Assembly (NCBI GenBank): GCA_023091735.1
Contig: JALKBU010000348.1
Coordinates: 1-46,500 of the forward strand
Reading direction: 5' to 3'
Source: Trichomonas tenax
Taxonomy: Eukaryota > Parabasalia > Trichomonadida > Trichomonadidae
Length of the DNA stretch: 46,500 bases
Made by a program: the position numbers and the translations under genes. Positions 29,180 to 40,158 of this stretch are shown piece after piece (position 1 is the stretch's first letter; the number at the start of each line of letters is the position of its first letter). The notes below the pieces were generated by a model. It searched no databases, was not told where the DNA came from, and saw only the letters and a program-made list of their open reading frames with translations.

Positions 29180-29587
29180 TTAATTCTTATACAGAAAAAC
29201 AACAAATAAAATTGATAATGTATCTGAATTAATGCTCTTAATATGGCCTTTGCGACGATTCTCACATAAAAACGCCAACGATCCAATGGGGAAGCAATCG
29301 ATATGACTGATGCTATTGCATAATATATTGAGATATGATTCAAGATTGAGATCAAATGATATTGTTTCTATTAATTGTGTATCAACAACACCAAAGGTTC
29401 TAACACCTGTTTCTGTATTAGATCTTTCTAACCAACAATGAATAACTATCAATTTACCACTTTCTTCTGCATAAAAAAGTGGTCATTTAGGATTGTCAAC
29501 AAATGAACAATTTTCAATTGTAACATCACTATAATAATCGTATATTGTTTTATTTGCTTTTGAAGACACAACATCACAGTGATTCAT
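29180..29587 (-). pseudogene. Pmp-like surface protein fragment with in-frame TGA
   Basis: From an ATG at 29587 the minus strand reads SDVTIENCSFVDNPK, then TGA at 29483-29485, then PLFYAEESGKLIVIHCWLE and onward to a stop at 29180. The pattern (short beta strands, TIENCSF, FYAEESG) matches the Pmp-like fragment at 18621-19497, which contains VVFFVESGSQITTYDS at the corresponding place. No signal peptide, stalk or anchor is present. It is a truncated, broken copy. Confidence 0.6.
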
Positions 29588-32084
29588 ACTTAATTAAAAA
29601 TTTCGAAAATAATATTGGACAATTTTGATCTCTGCCCACAACTATTTATATCCTTACTGCTTCAAAGCTATAGCGTCTCTACGACCTATATAGTATATAC
29701 TATGAGTTTTAAGCAAATTGCTAGGGCACTTCGAAGTTTCCATCCCTTTCATCGCTATCGTTCTGAATATTGGAAATCAGTTTGGTTGAACATATAGCTT
29801 AATCATGCCATATAGAATATGTTGATAAAAAATTTCAAAAAAATTTTAATAATCGCTGAGATAAAAAATATAAAACATCAAAGTGTGATTGTAGATCCTT
29901 TGTAGCATGAGAAAACTATCTAGCTACTTGGTCTGACGGTAAAGTGTGATTCTCAATATCTAAAGAGCTTTGATAAAATTGCCAATGATAAAAACTGCTG
30001 ATTGCAGCATAAAACATGCATTCATGATATCATGTATGATAGCTCGAGATTGTGTGAAGAACATTGTTTGGAAAATTCCGTTTTTTTGACCAAATCTTAT
30101 AATAATTTTCATAAAACTAATAAGGTCAAATAAATGTAACTAAATAGTGAATTTATGTGTTTTACCTGAGTAATGCTTAATTAAAAGCCGCAAATTATTA
30201 TTGATGAAAAATATTACGCATTTATTGGACGTTGTATAGATAACTATGCCTAATTTCAACAATTGGGTCGATTTTTATATGCTTTTGATGCATTTTGAGT
30301 GGCCAAAATAATTTGGAATATTGTATGATTATCTCAGAGACCGAGATTCTCGAGAGAACCGTGATAATTTGCAATATTCCAACACCAGTGGGGAAGTAGG
30401 CCTCCGGAAGCCAATATTTGGCGAAGTCGGAACAGAGCGATACCGATAATCGGTATTTTGAGAAGAATTGAGTGGAAAATAATCGGCAATGATTAAGGTT
30501 ATTTTCATTGTTAAGTAGACATAAAATGTTTCATGTTTTATAATATAACTTCTGTAAAAATATTTCACTTTTGTCAAGAATTTCAATTTTTTGATAAGAA
30601 ATTTGCAAAAAGAACTGAAAAAAATCAAATTTTTTATTATACAAAACAGGGGGTGTTACCTAAATAAACGGGGGTAAGCTAAAAATTGAGAATACGCTTT
30701 TCGAAAAAGTGAAAAATGTGTACTGAGTCCCTTGTCCAGTGTTCTCATGTGTGTATCTATTTTAAAATTCTTTTGTGTGTGTTTGTTTTGAGTTTTTGGC
30801 GTAAAAATCAACTCTTTTGAAAATTCTAATTCAGCCAAACGAATTGATTATATCCATAGGTTGCATATTTTTTATTATCTTGCATTTCGAATTTTTTGAA
30901 TGATGTGTCAAAAACCGTCGCACACCATTCAAAATTTGAGAGTGTCTAAGATTATGCTGGACACCAAAAAAAATTGTGACAATAGAAGACACCATTCAAA
31001 TTTACCCATAAAAGGGAAATTTAAGATGCATCCACTACCCCCTTATTAACTATTTTTAAACTTATACATGCGCTACCAAATGTGGTAATGCGTTCTCCAC
31101 TAGTTTTTCACTAGTTCCAAGAATCAGTGCAGTCATTGCTCTTGCCAGTGAAAAACCAGTGGTGCTTCATTCAAGAATTCGCAATCTTCGATATTATCGC
31201 AACTTCATCGCAAATAAAGCATCAACAGTCAACAAATCACAAGCGCGAAGCTTTCTACTCAGCTTATGGTTTGCTATTGGTACCTTCGAGATTTGCTCAG
31301 TACTTAGTCATTCGACATTCTTTTTACAAATATACATTTTCTATGGCATCATGATGATTCTAGAACGCATCATGATGATCTAAACGCCTCAGAGTGCCGC
31401 AGAGAATGCAATAAATCCGAGTATTTTTACAGAAACATCTAGATTTTGATTCAATGCTCCATGTTCTATACAGGCCCGGGGAATATGAATTGAAATATAG
31501 TTGACTATAGTCATTATTAGAGATAGATAAAATTTAAATTAAATTTTCAAACGCTCAGATTTGATTAATTAGAATAGATACAGCATTCTGCACATGCATA
31601 TATCAATATATCTGTATATAATTTTCATCCCCTAAATATTGGATGCATCCCATATTTAAATACAGTGCCGTCCATCAGTTGTATCACAGGCGTGATTTTC
31701 GAGGATTTTAGAAATGCGTAATTGAGAATCGGGGATGATAATCGCCTCAAAAAGGTCTATCGTTTACACATATAATAAGAAAGAGAAATTCTTCTGAATT
31801 ACATCAGAAGGAAAAGAAAATCTAAACAAATGAAATGCAAAAAATGTCAATTTTATAAAATATCCACCAAGAAATTTTATTCAATAACGAAACAAATGAA
31901 GAAGTAATGAACGTTGGATGATTTAAAACTGTTATTGTTAGGAATCAATAATCAAGTAAAAGGCTAAACAAAAAATAAGTCCAAAAGCAGCCTTTTTCCC
32001 GATAAGGTTAATTTTATGAGAATCACTGTTGTTCTCAATTAAAAGCATTTTTTTGAATCAAAAAACTTGTTCTAAATTTGTATT
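29588..32084. other. 2.5 kb intergenic region with mobile-element traces
   Basis: No convincing gene. It holds one Tc1-like terminal repeat (31661-31695), the palindrome ACCGATAATCGGT (about 30443-30455), and inverted and direct copies of ACACCATTCAAA near 30896-31002. Overlapping short frames at 31127-31383 are Leu/Ile-rich and unsupported. Confidence 0.4.
31661..31695. mobile_element. single Tc1/mariner-like terminal repeat (TA + CAGTGCCGTCC...)
   Basis: TA followed by CAGTGCCGTCCATCAGTT and then GTATCACAGGCGTGA has the form of a Tc1-like terminal inverted repeat next to its TA target. I could not find the opposite end in the window, so it is an orphan end of a decayed element. Confidence 0.45.
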
Positions 32085-34544
32085 CTAGATTAAAATAAAC
32101 AAAATAAATGGAGTTCGCAATGAAATTCCAAGATTGAAATGAGGCTTGCATGCTTGAGTAACAAAACCAAGACATTCGCGAATTGCACGAACATCAAGCT
32201 TGCAGCGACTGATGAGATGTTCGCGGAATGTTTTTGTCTTGTTCTCAATCTCAATACCGCAGCGAAGATTGATGCATCCACTGAAAGCATTGTCGCCAAC
32301 AAATGTGACTGACAGAGGAATGTTGATCATTCGAAGATTGACACATCCTTCGAATGCACTAACTGAGATTCCTGTGACACTGTCCGTTGGGATGAAGACG
32401 AAGACTAAGTTAACACATCCGATGAATGCACCTTCGTTGATAGTTTTCGTAGAAGCTGGCAATGAAAAGTACTTCACTGATGACGCAGGAGGAAAAAGGA
32501 TCAAACTTGTCTGATCTGAGTTGAAAAGAGCACCGGTGACAACTTTGTAGTGATCGCTTGAGCTTCTGATAGATGATATAGATGTGCAGTCTCTGAATGC
32601 GCCAATACCGATATTTGCCAGTGATGACATGCTCGGAATCGTGAAACTCTCGAGTCTTGTGCATGATCGGAACGAGCCTGGTCCGATAGAACTCACAGAA
32701 GGAGGCAATGAAAGATCATTTATCTTTGTGAAACTGAATGACTCGACACCAATCTGTTCAATGCTCTGAGAAAGTTTCAATGTTATGAGATATTGATTGT
32801 TGTTGAATGCGAAGTCTTCAATAGATCTCAATGAATTACATAATGAAAGATCAACACTCTGAAGTGCACAGTTCTGGAATGAGTTTGCTGAGATTACTGA
32901 TAAAGATGTTGGAAATTTTACATTGCTCAATCTCGAGCATCCTAGAAAACATTTTGCTGATAAAGTTGTCACTGAATTCGGAATATTCATTGAATTGAGA
33001 TTAACGCATCCAGAGAAACACGATTCTTGAATTTTTGTGAGTGATGAATAATCAAATGTCACTGTTGAAAGACTACGACATCCATAAAAACTTTCTAACC
33101 CCAATGAAGTAATAGAACTGCTCGATATAGATTCTAAATTATAACAATTATAGAATGCTTGCGGACCTATATATTCAATAGATTGAGGAAGATTAACAAA
33201 TCTCATATTCCCGCAGTTATAGAAACAACCTGAGTGAATTTTTTTCAGACGACTGTTGATTGGGAATGTGATTGATTGAAGATTCGTTTTATCACGAAAT
33301 GCATATTCTCCGATTGCAGCAACTGTTGACAGAATATTAATATTGACATTTGTGTTTTCTCCAATGTACTGAAACACTGTTGTATTTTCATTATTGATGA
33401 TTAAATTTTGCTGATCGATGTACATTGTGGAGTTTTCTCCGAAATTTAACTTCGTCCATGGACTGAAAACAGTTCCTCCAAATGATTTAAGACTGGATGG
33501 CAAAGTAACTTCAATTAAATTTTGGCATCCTACAAAGCAATTTGATTGAATTGCAGTTAATGTTTTTGGAAGTGTGATGTTAACAATTCCACATTTTTGA
33601 AAACAAGATGCTGGTAGGACTGTCAACCCTGAAGGTAGTATAACATTTCTCAAATTTACATAATTATAAAAAGCGAAAACTCCAATAAAATTAACTGAAT
33701 CTGGAATTTCTAGATCCTCTAACATAGAATCACCAAAAGTATAATTATAAATTGTTTTCAAAGAAGACGGAAATACAACATGCTTAACTTTAACAAAACG
33801 ACATGAACTTGATTCAATGACCTCAACTCCATTTGGAATAGTTGCTGTGTCAACAACTCTGCTGGGAGGGAAGAAAACGACTGAATTATTGATTGAACTA
33901 ATTAAAAATGAATCATTGGAATAGAATATAGAATTTGATGGGCTTAGAGTATATGATGCAAGATTTGAACCTTCAAAGGCACTACTTGAAATATAATTGA
34001 CCTTAGAACGAATATCAATCGAAGAAACTTTGGAATTAATAATACACCAACGACCAATGTAAGTCATAGAACTATCTTCTGGAATATTGACTATTGTGAG
34101 ATGGGAACTGCTATGGAAACAATATGAAGGGAAAATTTCAACTGATGAAGGAAACGTGAATGAAGTAATTGGTGTTTGACTAAAAACATAATCACCGAGA
34201 GTTGTTATTCTATTAGGAAGAAAAACCTGAGTACATTTGCAGTATTCAAATGCATGATTTCCAATGCTTCGCAATCTTGTACAAACGCGGAGATCAACGG
34301 TTGAAAGTTTTGTACAATTATAAAATCCATATTGATGAATTGTTTCTAATAATGTATCTGTTTCGAAGGAGAATGATGTTAATGTATCTTTGCATGGTGT
34401 AAGAGCGTTGTTACTCTCACTGATTCCAAAAACATATTTCGCTTCTCTCTTGATAATGAGTGTTGTTGTCCCTCTGACAGTTGAATACAAATATGAATTA
34501 TCATTTGGATATTTTCCTCCGTTTTGGTCATCATAGAATGACAA
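32085..34544 (-). CDS. long BspA-like LRR_5 leucine-rich repeat protein; no in-frame ATG at start
   Basis: About 819 codons, nearly all LRR_5 repeats of the form L..I...AF..C..L..V.IP.SV..IG...F..C, for example VTLPSSLKSFGGTVF and SMNIPNSVTTLSAKCFLGC. Members are thought to function in surface or host contact. There is no signal peptide. The carboxy end is a short hydrophobic run (TPFILFILI), which may be a weak tail anchor or chance. The frame opens only at TTG 34544, and the first in-frame ATG lies about 160 codons inside. An ATG does lie 7 bases upstream (34551) but one frame off, and a single extra T in a TTT run would explain the offset. It may be a recent pseudogene, a sequencing error or a non-AUG start. 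Confidence 0.75.
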   Translation of the reverse strand: MSFYDDQNGGKYPNDNSYLYSTVRGTTTLIIKREAKYVFGISESNNALTPCKDTLTSFSFETDTLLETIHQYGFYNCTKLSTVDLRVCTRLRSIGNHAFEYCKCTQVFLPNRITTLGDYVFSQTPITSFTFPSSVEIFPSYCFHSSSHLTIVNIPEDSSMTYIGRWCIINSKVSSIDIRSKVNYISSSAFEGSNLASYTLSPSNSIFYSNDSFLISSINNSVVFFPPSRVVDTATIPNGVEVIESSSCRFVKVKHVVFPSSLKTIYNYTFGDSMLEDLEIPDSVNFIGVFAFYNYVNLRNVILPSGLTVLPASCFQKCGIVNITLPKTLTAIQSNCFVGCQNLIEVTLPSSLKSFGGTVFSPWTKLNFGENSTMYIDQQNLIINNENTTVFQYIGENTNVNINILSTVAAIGEYAFRDKTNLQSITFPINSRLKKIHSGCFYNCGNMRFVNLPQSIEYIGPQAFYNCYNLESISSSSITSLGLESFYGCRSLSTVTFDYSSLTKIQESCFSGCVNLNSMNIPNSVTTLSAKCFLGCSRLSNVKFPTSLSVISANSFQNCALQSVDLSLCNSLRSIEDFAFNNNQYLITLKLSQSIEQIGVESFSFTKINDLSLPPSVSSIGPGSFRSCTRLESFTIPSMSSLANIGIGAFRDCTSISSIRSSSDHYKVVTGALFNSDQTSLILFPPASSVKYFSLPASTKTINEGAFIGCVNLVFVFIPTDSVTGISVSAFEGCVNLRMINIPLSVTFVGDNAFSGCINLRCGIEIENKTKTFREHLISRCKLDVRAIRECLGFVTQACKPHFNLGISLRTPFILFILI

Positions 34545-37323
34545 ACTCCATTAAAAAATAAAAAAGGTTATTATCCGATTTATTAAGAATTGAAATTCTG
34601 AAGTTTACATTTTAGACTTATTACCACTATAATTCGACATCTATGAAGAATCGAAGAACATTATTCCAATGCTAACATTGCCAAGTCAAGGCTCTTATTA
34701 TGGCTTACAAATGAGAATTTTTATTAATGATTATATGCGAATTTTAAAAATCGTCAATTTTGTATCAAAGTTATTTATCAATTGCTTATCTAGATCAAAT
34801 ATAGTCACTTTTTAACATATATATCTCAAATATGATAATCAGAGAATTTCAAATTTATTTCATTTTTTTTTCAAATATGTCTCGTAAAAACAATCGAAAA
34901 TAACTTATCTCATTGCTTCACTTATATATTTGAAATCAAATCATTGATAATGTAGCTGGTTGAGGATTTCAAGCTAACATCCCATAATTAATTGGGATAT
35001 TAAACTTCTTTTATAAGTGAAATAAAAGTCCCCATCAAAAAACAAAGCGCTGGCAAACATAAAAGAGGACATATATCTATAGATTCTATATTCAAAAATT
35101 CTCAGCGTTTGATTGTTATAAAGCCATTTTGAATTTTTTCTTAACAATGTCATTTTCGTTTTCCACTTGTGGAGAAAATTAAATACATCGTTCAACGAAT
35201 ATGCTACTTCAGCATCTATATATAAAGTTATGCAATGACTTTTGCATGCATATTCATAGAAATAAAAACTTATGAAAAATATTTGATATTTTTAGAAAAG
35301 TTGAATCAAAAAAATAGTCGCTGTCAAATGTTGTAGAGTATGTGTGACTGATATACATGACAATTAAATTTACCTAAAACCATTGGTATTAGAGAAATTG
35401 TGACTAAATTTTTAACGCACAAATCATTTTGCAGTGAAAACTCAATAGAGACTGCACAGTTGACTTCTACCCCAATCAGGTGTAAGCCAAGGTCTCAGAG
35501 AATTAGTTCATTGCGGAGAAAGTGCCAGAAGCTTTCGTTTCTAAAATTATTTTTTTTCGATTTAATCTGACCATCAAAAATTCGGTCAGAAACAACTACC
35601 ACAATGATTCAGAAGGTATGACAATTTCATATTCATGTAGAAACATATACCAAAAAATCGAAAATAATAATATTATCTTTTTCTACATAAGACTAAATTG
35701 CTTCAAATCTCCTTCGTTGCTTACATTCTAGTCTGGCTTTACATTGATGTTAGTTCCTCTGAATAACTATCACTCATTTTTTTAGTTAGCCTTTAAAGTC
35801 ATTTGGAAATTTCCGAAACAAAGCTCATGTATACCATGCTATTAATTGCTACTAGTTCTGGTCTTATAAATCGAGTTAGAAGGAAGTCAAACTCATATTA
35901 ACAGATATTGATTTTTTTCGAAGTATGTCGATTTTCGAAACTATAGGTCTGGCCAGGATCTATGACTCCTGATTGACTTGTAAAGCCAGTTATCTGAACA
36001 TTAAATGTTATATTCAGATATCTGGCCAAAAAGAGTAAGTTTCATCATGACTTTAGCATTGGCTGGCCAGGCCAATGTTGCCATCATGAGATATGCAAAA
36101 AGATTTGTCTGACTTTCACTCGCGACTTCCAATAAAACGGCAATGTGTCAGCGCTGACCCAGCCATGCTATCAGAGGTCGCGAGACCTCGAAATCATGAA
36201 AAATAATGACAAAACCGCATTTTTATTCTTAGGATCTCAAAAAAAAATTAAATTATTCAGAATAAATAGCAGATCTTTAATATTAATATTACTGATAAGA
36301 AGTAAAGTAACAATGCCCCAACCATTTTAAAAATGACATAACTTGTTTGTAAATTGACAATTGTCAAAAGTCAAAATATTGGTGGTTACAGACTTGCGAT
36401 TTTCATGGAATCTAACAAGCATATACTCAAAGTACGCTATTTTTTTACTCAATAGACAAATTTTCCTCGCGTGCCGCTTTGCGGAATGCTCTGTTCTATT
36501 AGGATGGGTGAAGCCCCTCCCAAACCCACCCCTGTAAAACAATCCACTAAAACAGAATTGAATGTCACATTTTTATTTGAATATTTTGACATATTTTAAA
36601 TGCAGCATAATCAATATAGCTATTTTGCAGCAAAAAATATTTGAACACGTACAAAATCTTAAGTATGTATAATTCTGAGTGTGCACACTTTGGAGGCTAT
36701 ATAAAAATTAAACCGGTCTGGTCGATTATTATAACTTATTTGGTCTGTGCGTGCTATCAATTATACGCATCATACAAAAAATTCAGTGGGTTTTAAAATT
36801 GGACACGCAATATGGATTATTGAAAGGAAAGTAATATATTTTATGACTGATTCTATGGCAAGAGCTATTATAAATTATATTTACCGTTTAATGAAACTTC
36901 TATTTTAACTTTGTCAGCCTATAATAAAATAATCATTTTTTTATACAAATCACAAATGCGTAACGATTTTGCGTATGTCCAAAATAATACGCCATTGGAA
37001 AATGCGTAAGTGTCGCATACTTAAAATATATTTTTGGCACTCTTATAAAAATGATCATGTAGGTGTATAGTATCTAAGTTTCGAAAATGGGGTAAAACCA
37101 TCTATTTTTGGTTTGACGCTCTACATCTATACACACCAAAGCAATAAGTTATTCCAGAAGTATTTCTAAGTTAGTATTCGTGATTAATTTAAAAACTTGT
37201 TTGTGGCATAATGATTATAAGCATTATCTCATTTTTAGTTCATCAAAATGAATGTTTTTTTATCAATGAGAAAAAATAAATCAATAAAATGAAAAGTGAC
37301 AAAAATAGCAGTTTATTTTTTAG
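34545..37323. other. 2.8 kb intergenic region
   Basis: No convincing gene or RNA. It contains a cluster of GC-rich palindromes (36119-36189), repeated GGCCAG words with CTGAACATTAAATG-type inverted sequence (about 35950-36075), and a possible Tc1-like end CAGTGGGTTTTAAAATTG near 36784 without a clear partner. Confidence 0.4.
36119..36189. repeat. cluster of GC-rich palindromes
   Basis: CTCGCGAC (36119-36126) is inverted as GTCGCGAG (36177-36184). Between them lies the 12-bp perfect palindrome GTCAGCGCTGAC (36147-36158). The right side also forms the hairpin GAGGTC-GCGA-GACCTC (36174-36189). CpG-rich palindromes are rare in this AT-rich window. Confidence 0.65.
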
Positions 37324-38460
37324 ATGAAAGTTCCGTGGACGATAGTTCAAGGGGAACTCTCCCAACTCGTTTTGACTTCACCGAAAATTAAATTCGAAAA
37401 GAATGAATACACTATATCATTGTCACATTCAAATTCAAATAATTCGCCATTTGATTTTACTTTCACTTGTCACACGAAAGTCGATAATCCGTTCAATGTT
37501 ATTGCGAACATTACTGTTACTCATCCAAAAGGACCATCATATTCATCAGTTATCGCGATTCCAGCACAATTTTCAAAAGTTATTAACGAAGTTGTTATTC
37601 AGACAAATATGTATCTGAATTTATTGATAGAATGCAACTTTTTTTCGAAGAGTGTTTTAACATTTGAGATTGAAGTTTGCAATCCTCCAACTTTAAACAA
37701 ATGCGTAAAACCAATAGATGTGTTATACGATGCAGAAGAATTGTATTATAAAATCAAAGATATTGATCAACAATTAAAAGATAACGAAATTGAATACATT
37801 TATTCTTCATGTTATTCTTTATTTTCGGCAGAACCAAACATCATACATACTCATGCTCCACTCATTGCAATGCATAAATTAAAAACAATTGACAATTTTG
37901 AAGGTGCATTTTGTAAATTCGGGTCTCCAAAGAATGTTAAGTATATAGTTATAACAGATTTTAATGATGCACGAGTTTTATATTACACACTAATCTTAAA
38001 ATTGATATATCCAGATAATTTTATATTATTAAGGCAAAAACTAATGATTTCGTGTGAAACTTCATTCACAAACAAGAAAGTCATTGCGTTGCTCAAACAA
38101 ATACCTGTTGCAGCTGTTGTTGATGAATCTATGTTTGTGATTGCAGGAGGAATTTGTCCATCACAGAATTTTATTGAACAGATAGAAGAAAATGACGCTC
38201 ATTACTTAGCTGCCATCAATCAATCGATGAATGCATATCCAAGTGCTGATATTGACTGGTTTGTTGAAAAAACGGGAACAGCATTTGGAAAATGTGCTCT
38301 TGACGCGTTCTTAGAGAAATATAAGTACGATATGATGGTTTGCACAGGAAAAACATCAACTTTTTGGCCATTTGGAATGGAAGGAAAGCTTGTTGTTATT
38401 AGAGAAGGGTATGGGTTGTTTGTCGATACCACTCACGAATACTGCATTGAATTTGCTTAG
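37324..38460 (+). CDS. pseudo-phosphatase: PPP-family Ser/Thr phosphatase fold with all catalytic motifs lost
   Basis: A 378-residue protein. Residues about 175-378 follow the PP1/PP2A fold line by line, but the metal and catalytic motifs are replaced. GDIHG is MHKLK (183-187), GDYVDRG is TDFNDAR (211-217), RGNHE is RQKLM (237-241), HGG is AGG (274-276), and the RAHQ region reads VCTGK (339-343). Structural segments are kept: LIYPDNFILLR (compare KYPENFFLLR) and QIPVAAVVDESMF (compare LPVAAIIDEKIF). It should therefore be non-catalytic, perhaps a substrate-binding or regulatory decoy. Residues 1-125 form a separate beta-rich domain, possibly MATH/TRAF-like (WTIV...SP.I.FE), not certain. The frame is intact and starts at ATG 37324; no clear Initiator was seen. 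The preserved frame argues against a simple pseudogene. Confidence 0.8.
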   Translation: MKVPWTIVQGELSQLVLTSPKIKFEKNEYTISLSHSNSNNSPFDFTFTCHTKVDNPFNVIANITVTHPKGPSYSSVIAIPAQFSKVINEVVIQTNMYLNLLIECNFFSKSVLTFEIEVCNPPTLNKCVKPIDVLYDAEELYYKIKDIDQQLKDNEIEYIYSSCYSLFSAEPNIIHTHAPLIAMHKLKTIDNFEGAFCKFGSPKNVKYIVITDFNDARVLYYTLILKLIYPDNFILLRQKLMISCETSFTNKKVIALLKQIPVAAVVDESMFVIAGGICPSQNFIEQIEENDAHYLAAINQSMNAYPSADIDWFVEKTGTAFGKCALDAFLEKYKYDMMVCTGKTSTFWPFGMEGKLVVIREGYGLFVDTTHEYCIEFA

Positions 38461-39088
38461 TTTGGTTGTTTATTTGTAATTTTGTTTTTATATAAAAATA
38501 TTTTGATCGGCAATATATATTATAAACCATATAGAACTTTGTAACTCCATCGAAATATATAAAACATAAGCTATAAAATTTTCGTGTTTAAGTTTTTTTT
38601 GGATCAAATCGAAAATCAAGGCAAAAACTCATGTAATCAATCCATTTGCCATGATCTTAAATATAATTTTTAGAGTTTAGTAAGAATATTAAATTAAATA
38701 TGTACTTGACGCATAATTTATTTCAGAACCGAATTTAGTTGACCTTAATTTTCAAAATTCTCATGAAAATATCCATAAGTTCACCAAAGGTTCCTATGTT
38801 TCACACCACTTCGATCACTGAACAACTTTAAACATCATGATTTCACCTCAACAAAAACCAATTATATATCTCATTAAATAATCATTATAAAATGAAGTAT
38901 ATTATTAAAATATATAATGTTAGTAATGATATATATGATGATAATATAAATATTTAAAAATATTATAGAGAAGGAAAGATAAATTCACCTTTTGGAAGTG
39001 GTGAAAATAAGAAAAATTAGGGTCGAATGATTTATATTGAAAATTGAGAGAGTTACAACCCCTATTCTAAGTAAATCAAAATTTAACT
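38461..39088. other. intergenic, very AT-rich
   Basis: AT-rich spacer with simple ATAT/AATATT stretches around 38880-38970. No gene seen. It ends in the promoter of the porin-like gene. Confidence 0.45.
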
Positions 39089-39094
39089 TCACTT
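39089..39094 (+). promoter_or_regulatory. Initiator TCACTT
   Basis: TCACTT fits the parabasalid Initiator consensus TCA(+1)-Y-T/A. The A at 39091 would give a 10-base leader to the ATG at 39101. Confidence 0.75.
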
Positions 39095-39100
39095 TTGTCA

Positions 39101-40075
39101 ATGAACCCGAACAGTTATTTCAAGATCGGAAAGAAGCTGACAGAGATCGAATTCCATCCAGGCTTCGCCTTCGACCTCAAGTGCAAGAAGACGAAAGCTT
39201 TAGTCGCTTGCGACGAGAAGGCAGATAATCCGACACTCTGCTCGGAATTCAAGGTCAAGAAGATCGGCAAAGTCCAGATCGGATTCCAGGAGGGAAAGCC
39301 GCTCCTTACAGTCATGCCAAAGCTTGATAAGATCAATTGCAATCTCGTTTTCAACGCTTTGGAGAACACATTTCAGTTCAGTTACGAGAAGAAGATCAAG
39401 GCTATCAAATCTCACTGCACTGTCGCTTATGATTCCCAGAAGAAGGAGGCATCTCTCTTAGTTCAGCCGAAATTCAAGGTCAACAAGATCAAGTTCGATG
39501 GCAGCTTGTTGCTCAAGAAGCCAGTTGAAGGCTGCCCTCCAATCATCTACCAGGGACACGCAGAATACAAGAATGTCTTCTTCTGCACTTGCTTCCACGA
39601 GGAGACAAAGGAGTTCCGCGTCGCTGCCTTCGCTAAGCTCCTTAAGAATGTCCGTGCTGGTGTTTTGGCACACTTCGACCCACATCAGGAGAAATCTCTC
39701 AAGGCCGTCGATCTCTTCGGAAAGTTGTGCTTCAAGAAGGGTAAGATCGGTGTCATCGGCACTATCCTCGGAGAGACACCAGTTGTCAAGGTTAACGCCA
39801 AGAGCAAGATCACAAAGAAGGTAAAGGGAGGACTCAATGTCGTCTACAACAAGGTGATCACAGGTGATGTCGGAATCAAGGCCGACCTCAAGAAGTTCGA
39901 CTTGAACCTTGTCTACAACGTCAAGCAGGAGTCTGACGCAATCAATCACGCTCTCACAGCCATCACAAAGTTCAAGATCAAGAACATCGGAACGGCCAAG
40001 CTCGGATTCCAGATCCCACAGCTTGGCAAGGAGCAGATGGGCCACGTTTCTCTCCTTCTTAAGATCAAGGACTAA
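39101..40075 (+). CDS. VDAC-like beta-barrel membrane protein, probably hydrogenosomal outer membrane
   Basis: A 324-residue, nearly all-beta protein made of alternating polar and hydrophobic strands with many Lys. The last strands (KNIGTAKLGFQIPQLGKE, then HVSLLLKI) have the style of VDAC carboxy ends. Eukaryotic porins carry metabolites across the outer membrane of mitochondria; in a parabasalid the equivalent is the hydrogenosome. No signal peptide or hydrophobic helix is present, as expected. ATG 39101 is chosen because TCACTT lies 10 bases before it; the frame opens 6 bases earlier only at a TTG. Codons are strikingly rich in C and G at third positions (AAG, ATC, CTC) against an AT-rich background, suggesting high expression. 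The TAA stop is followed by A, giving TAAA. An alternative is a Tom40/Hmp-type barrel. Confidence 0.65.
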   Translation: MNPNSYFKIGKKLTEIEFHPGFAFDLKCKKTKALVACDEKADNPTLCSEFKVKKIGKVQIGFQEGKPLLTVMPKLDKINCNLVFNALENTFQFSYEKKIKAIKSHCTVAYDSQKKEASLLVQPKFKVNKIKFDGSLLLKKPVEGCPPIIYQGHAEYKNVFFCTCFHEETKEFRVAAFAKLLKNVRAGVLAHFDPHQEKSLKAVDLFGKLCFKKGKIGVIGTILGETPVVKVNAKSKITKKVKGGLNVVYNKVITGDVGIKADLKKFDLNLVYNVKQESDAINHALTAITKFKIKNIGTAKLGFQIPQLGKEQMGHVSLLLKIKD

Positions 40076-40158
40076 ATTATCATTAATTGACCAACAAAAC
40101 AAACTAAATGGAACGATTTTGCCATTTTTCAGCCAAAAAGAAAAAATAATATTTATCG

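Noticed and set aside
31127..31383. Overlapping 74-75 codon frames
   Set aside because: No homology by eye and two equally good overlapping frames; likely chance.
36784..36994. Possible small Tc1-like element beginning CAGTGGGTTTTAAAATTG
   Set aside because: The candidate opposite end (GCGTATGTCCAAAATAATACG) aligns only partly; TA flanks not clear.
37286..37323. Intron before the pseudo-phosphatase (TTTTTTTAG|ATG)
   Set aside because: No parabasalid intron signals (GTATGT...ACTAACACACAG) were found.
39458..40102. 214-codon reverse frame across the porin-like gene
   Set aside because: Antisense shadow of a GC-rich-codon gene with few stops; no domain or promoter.
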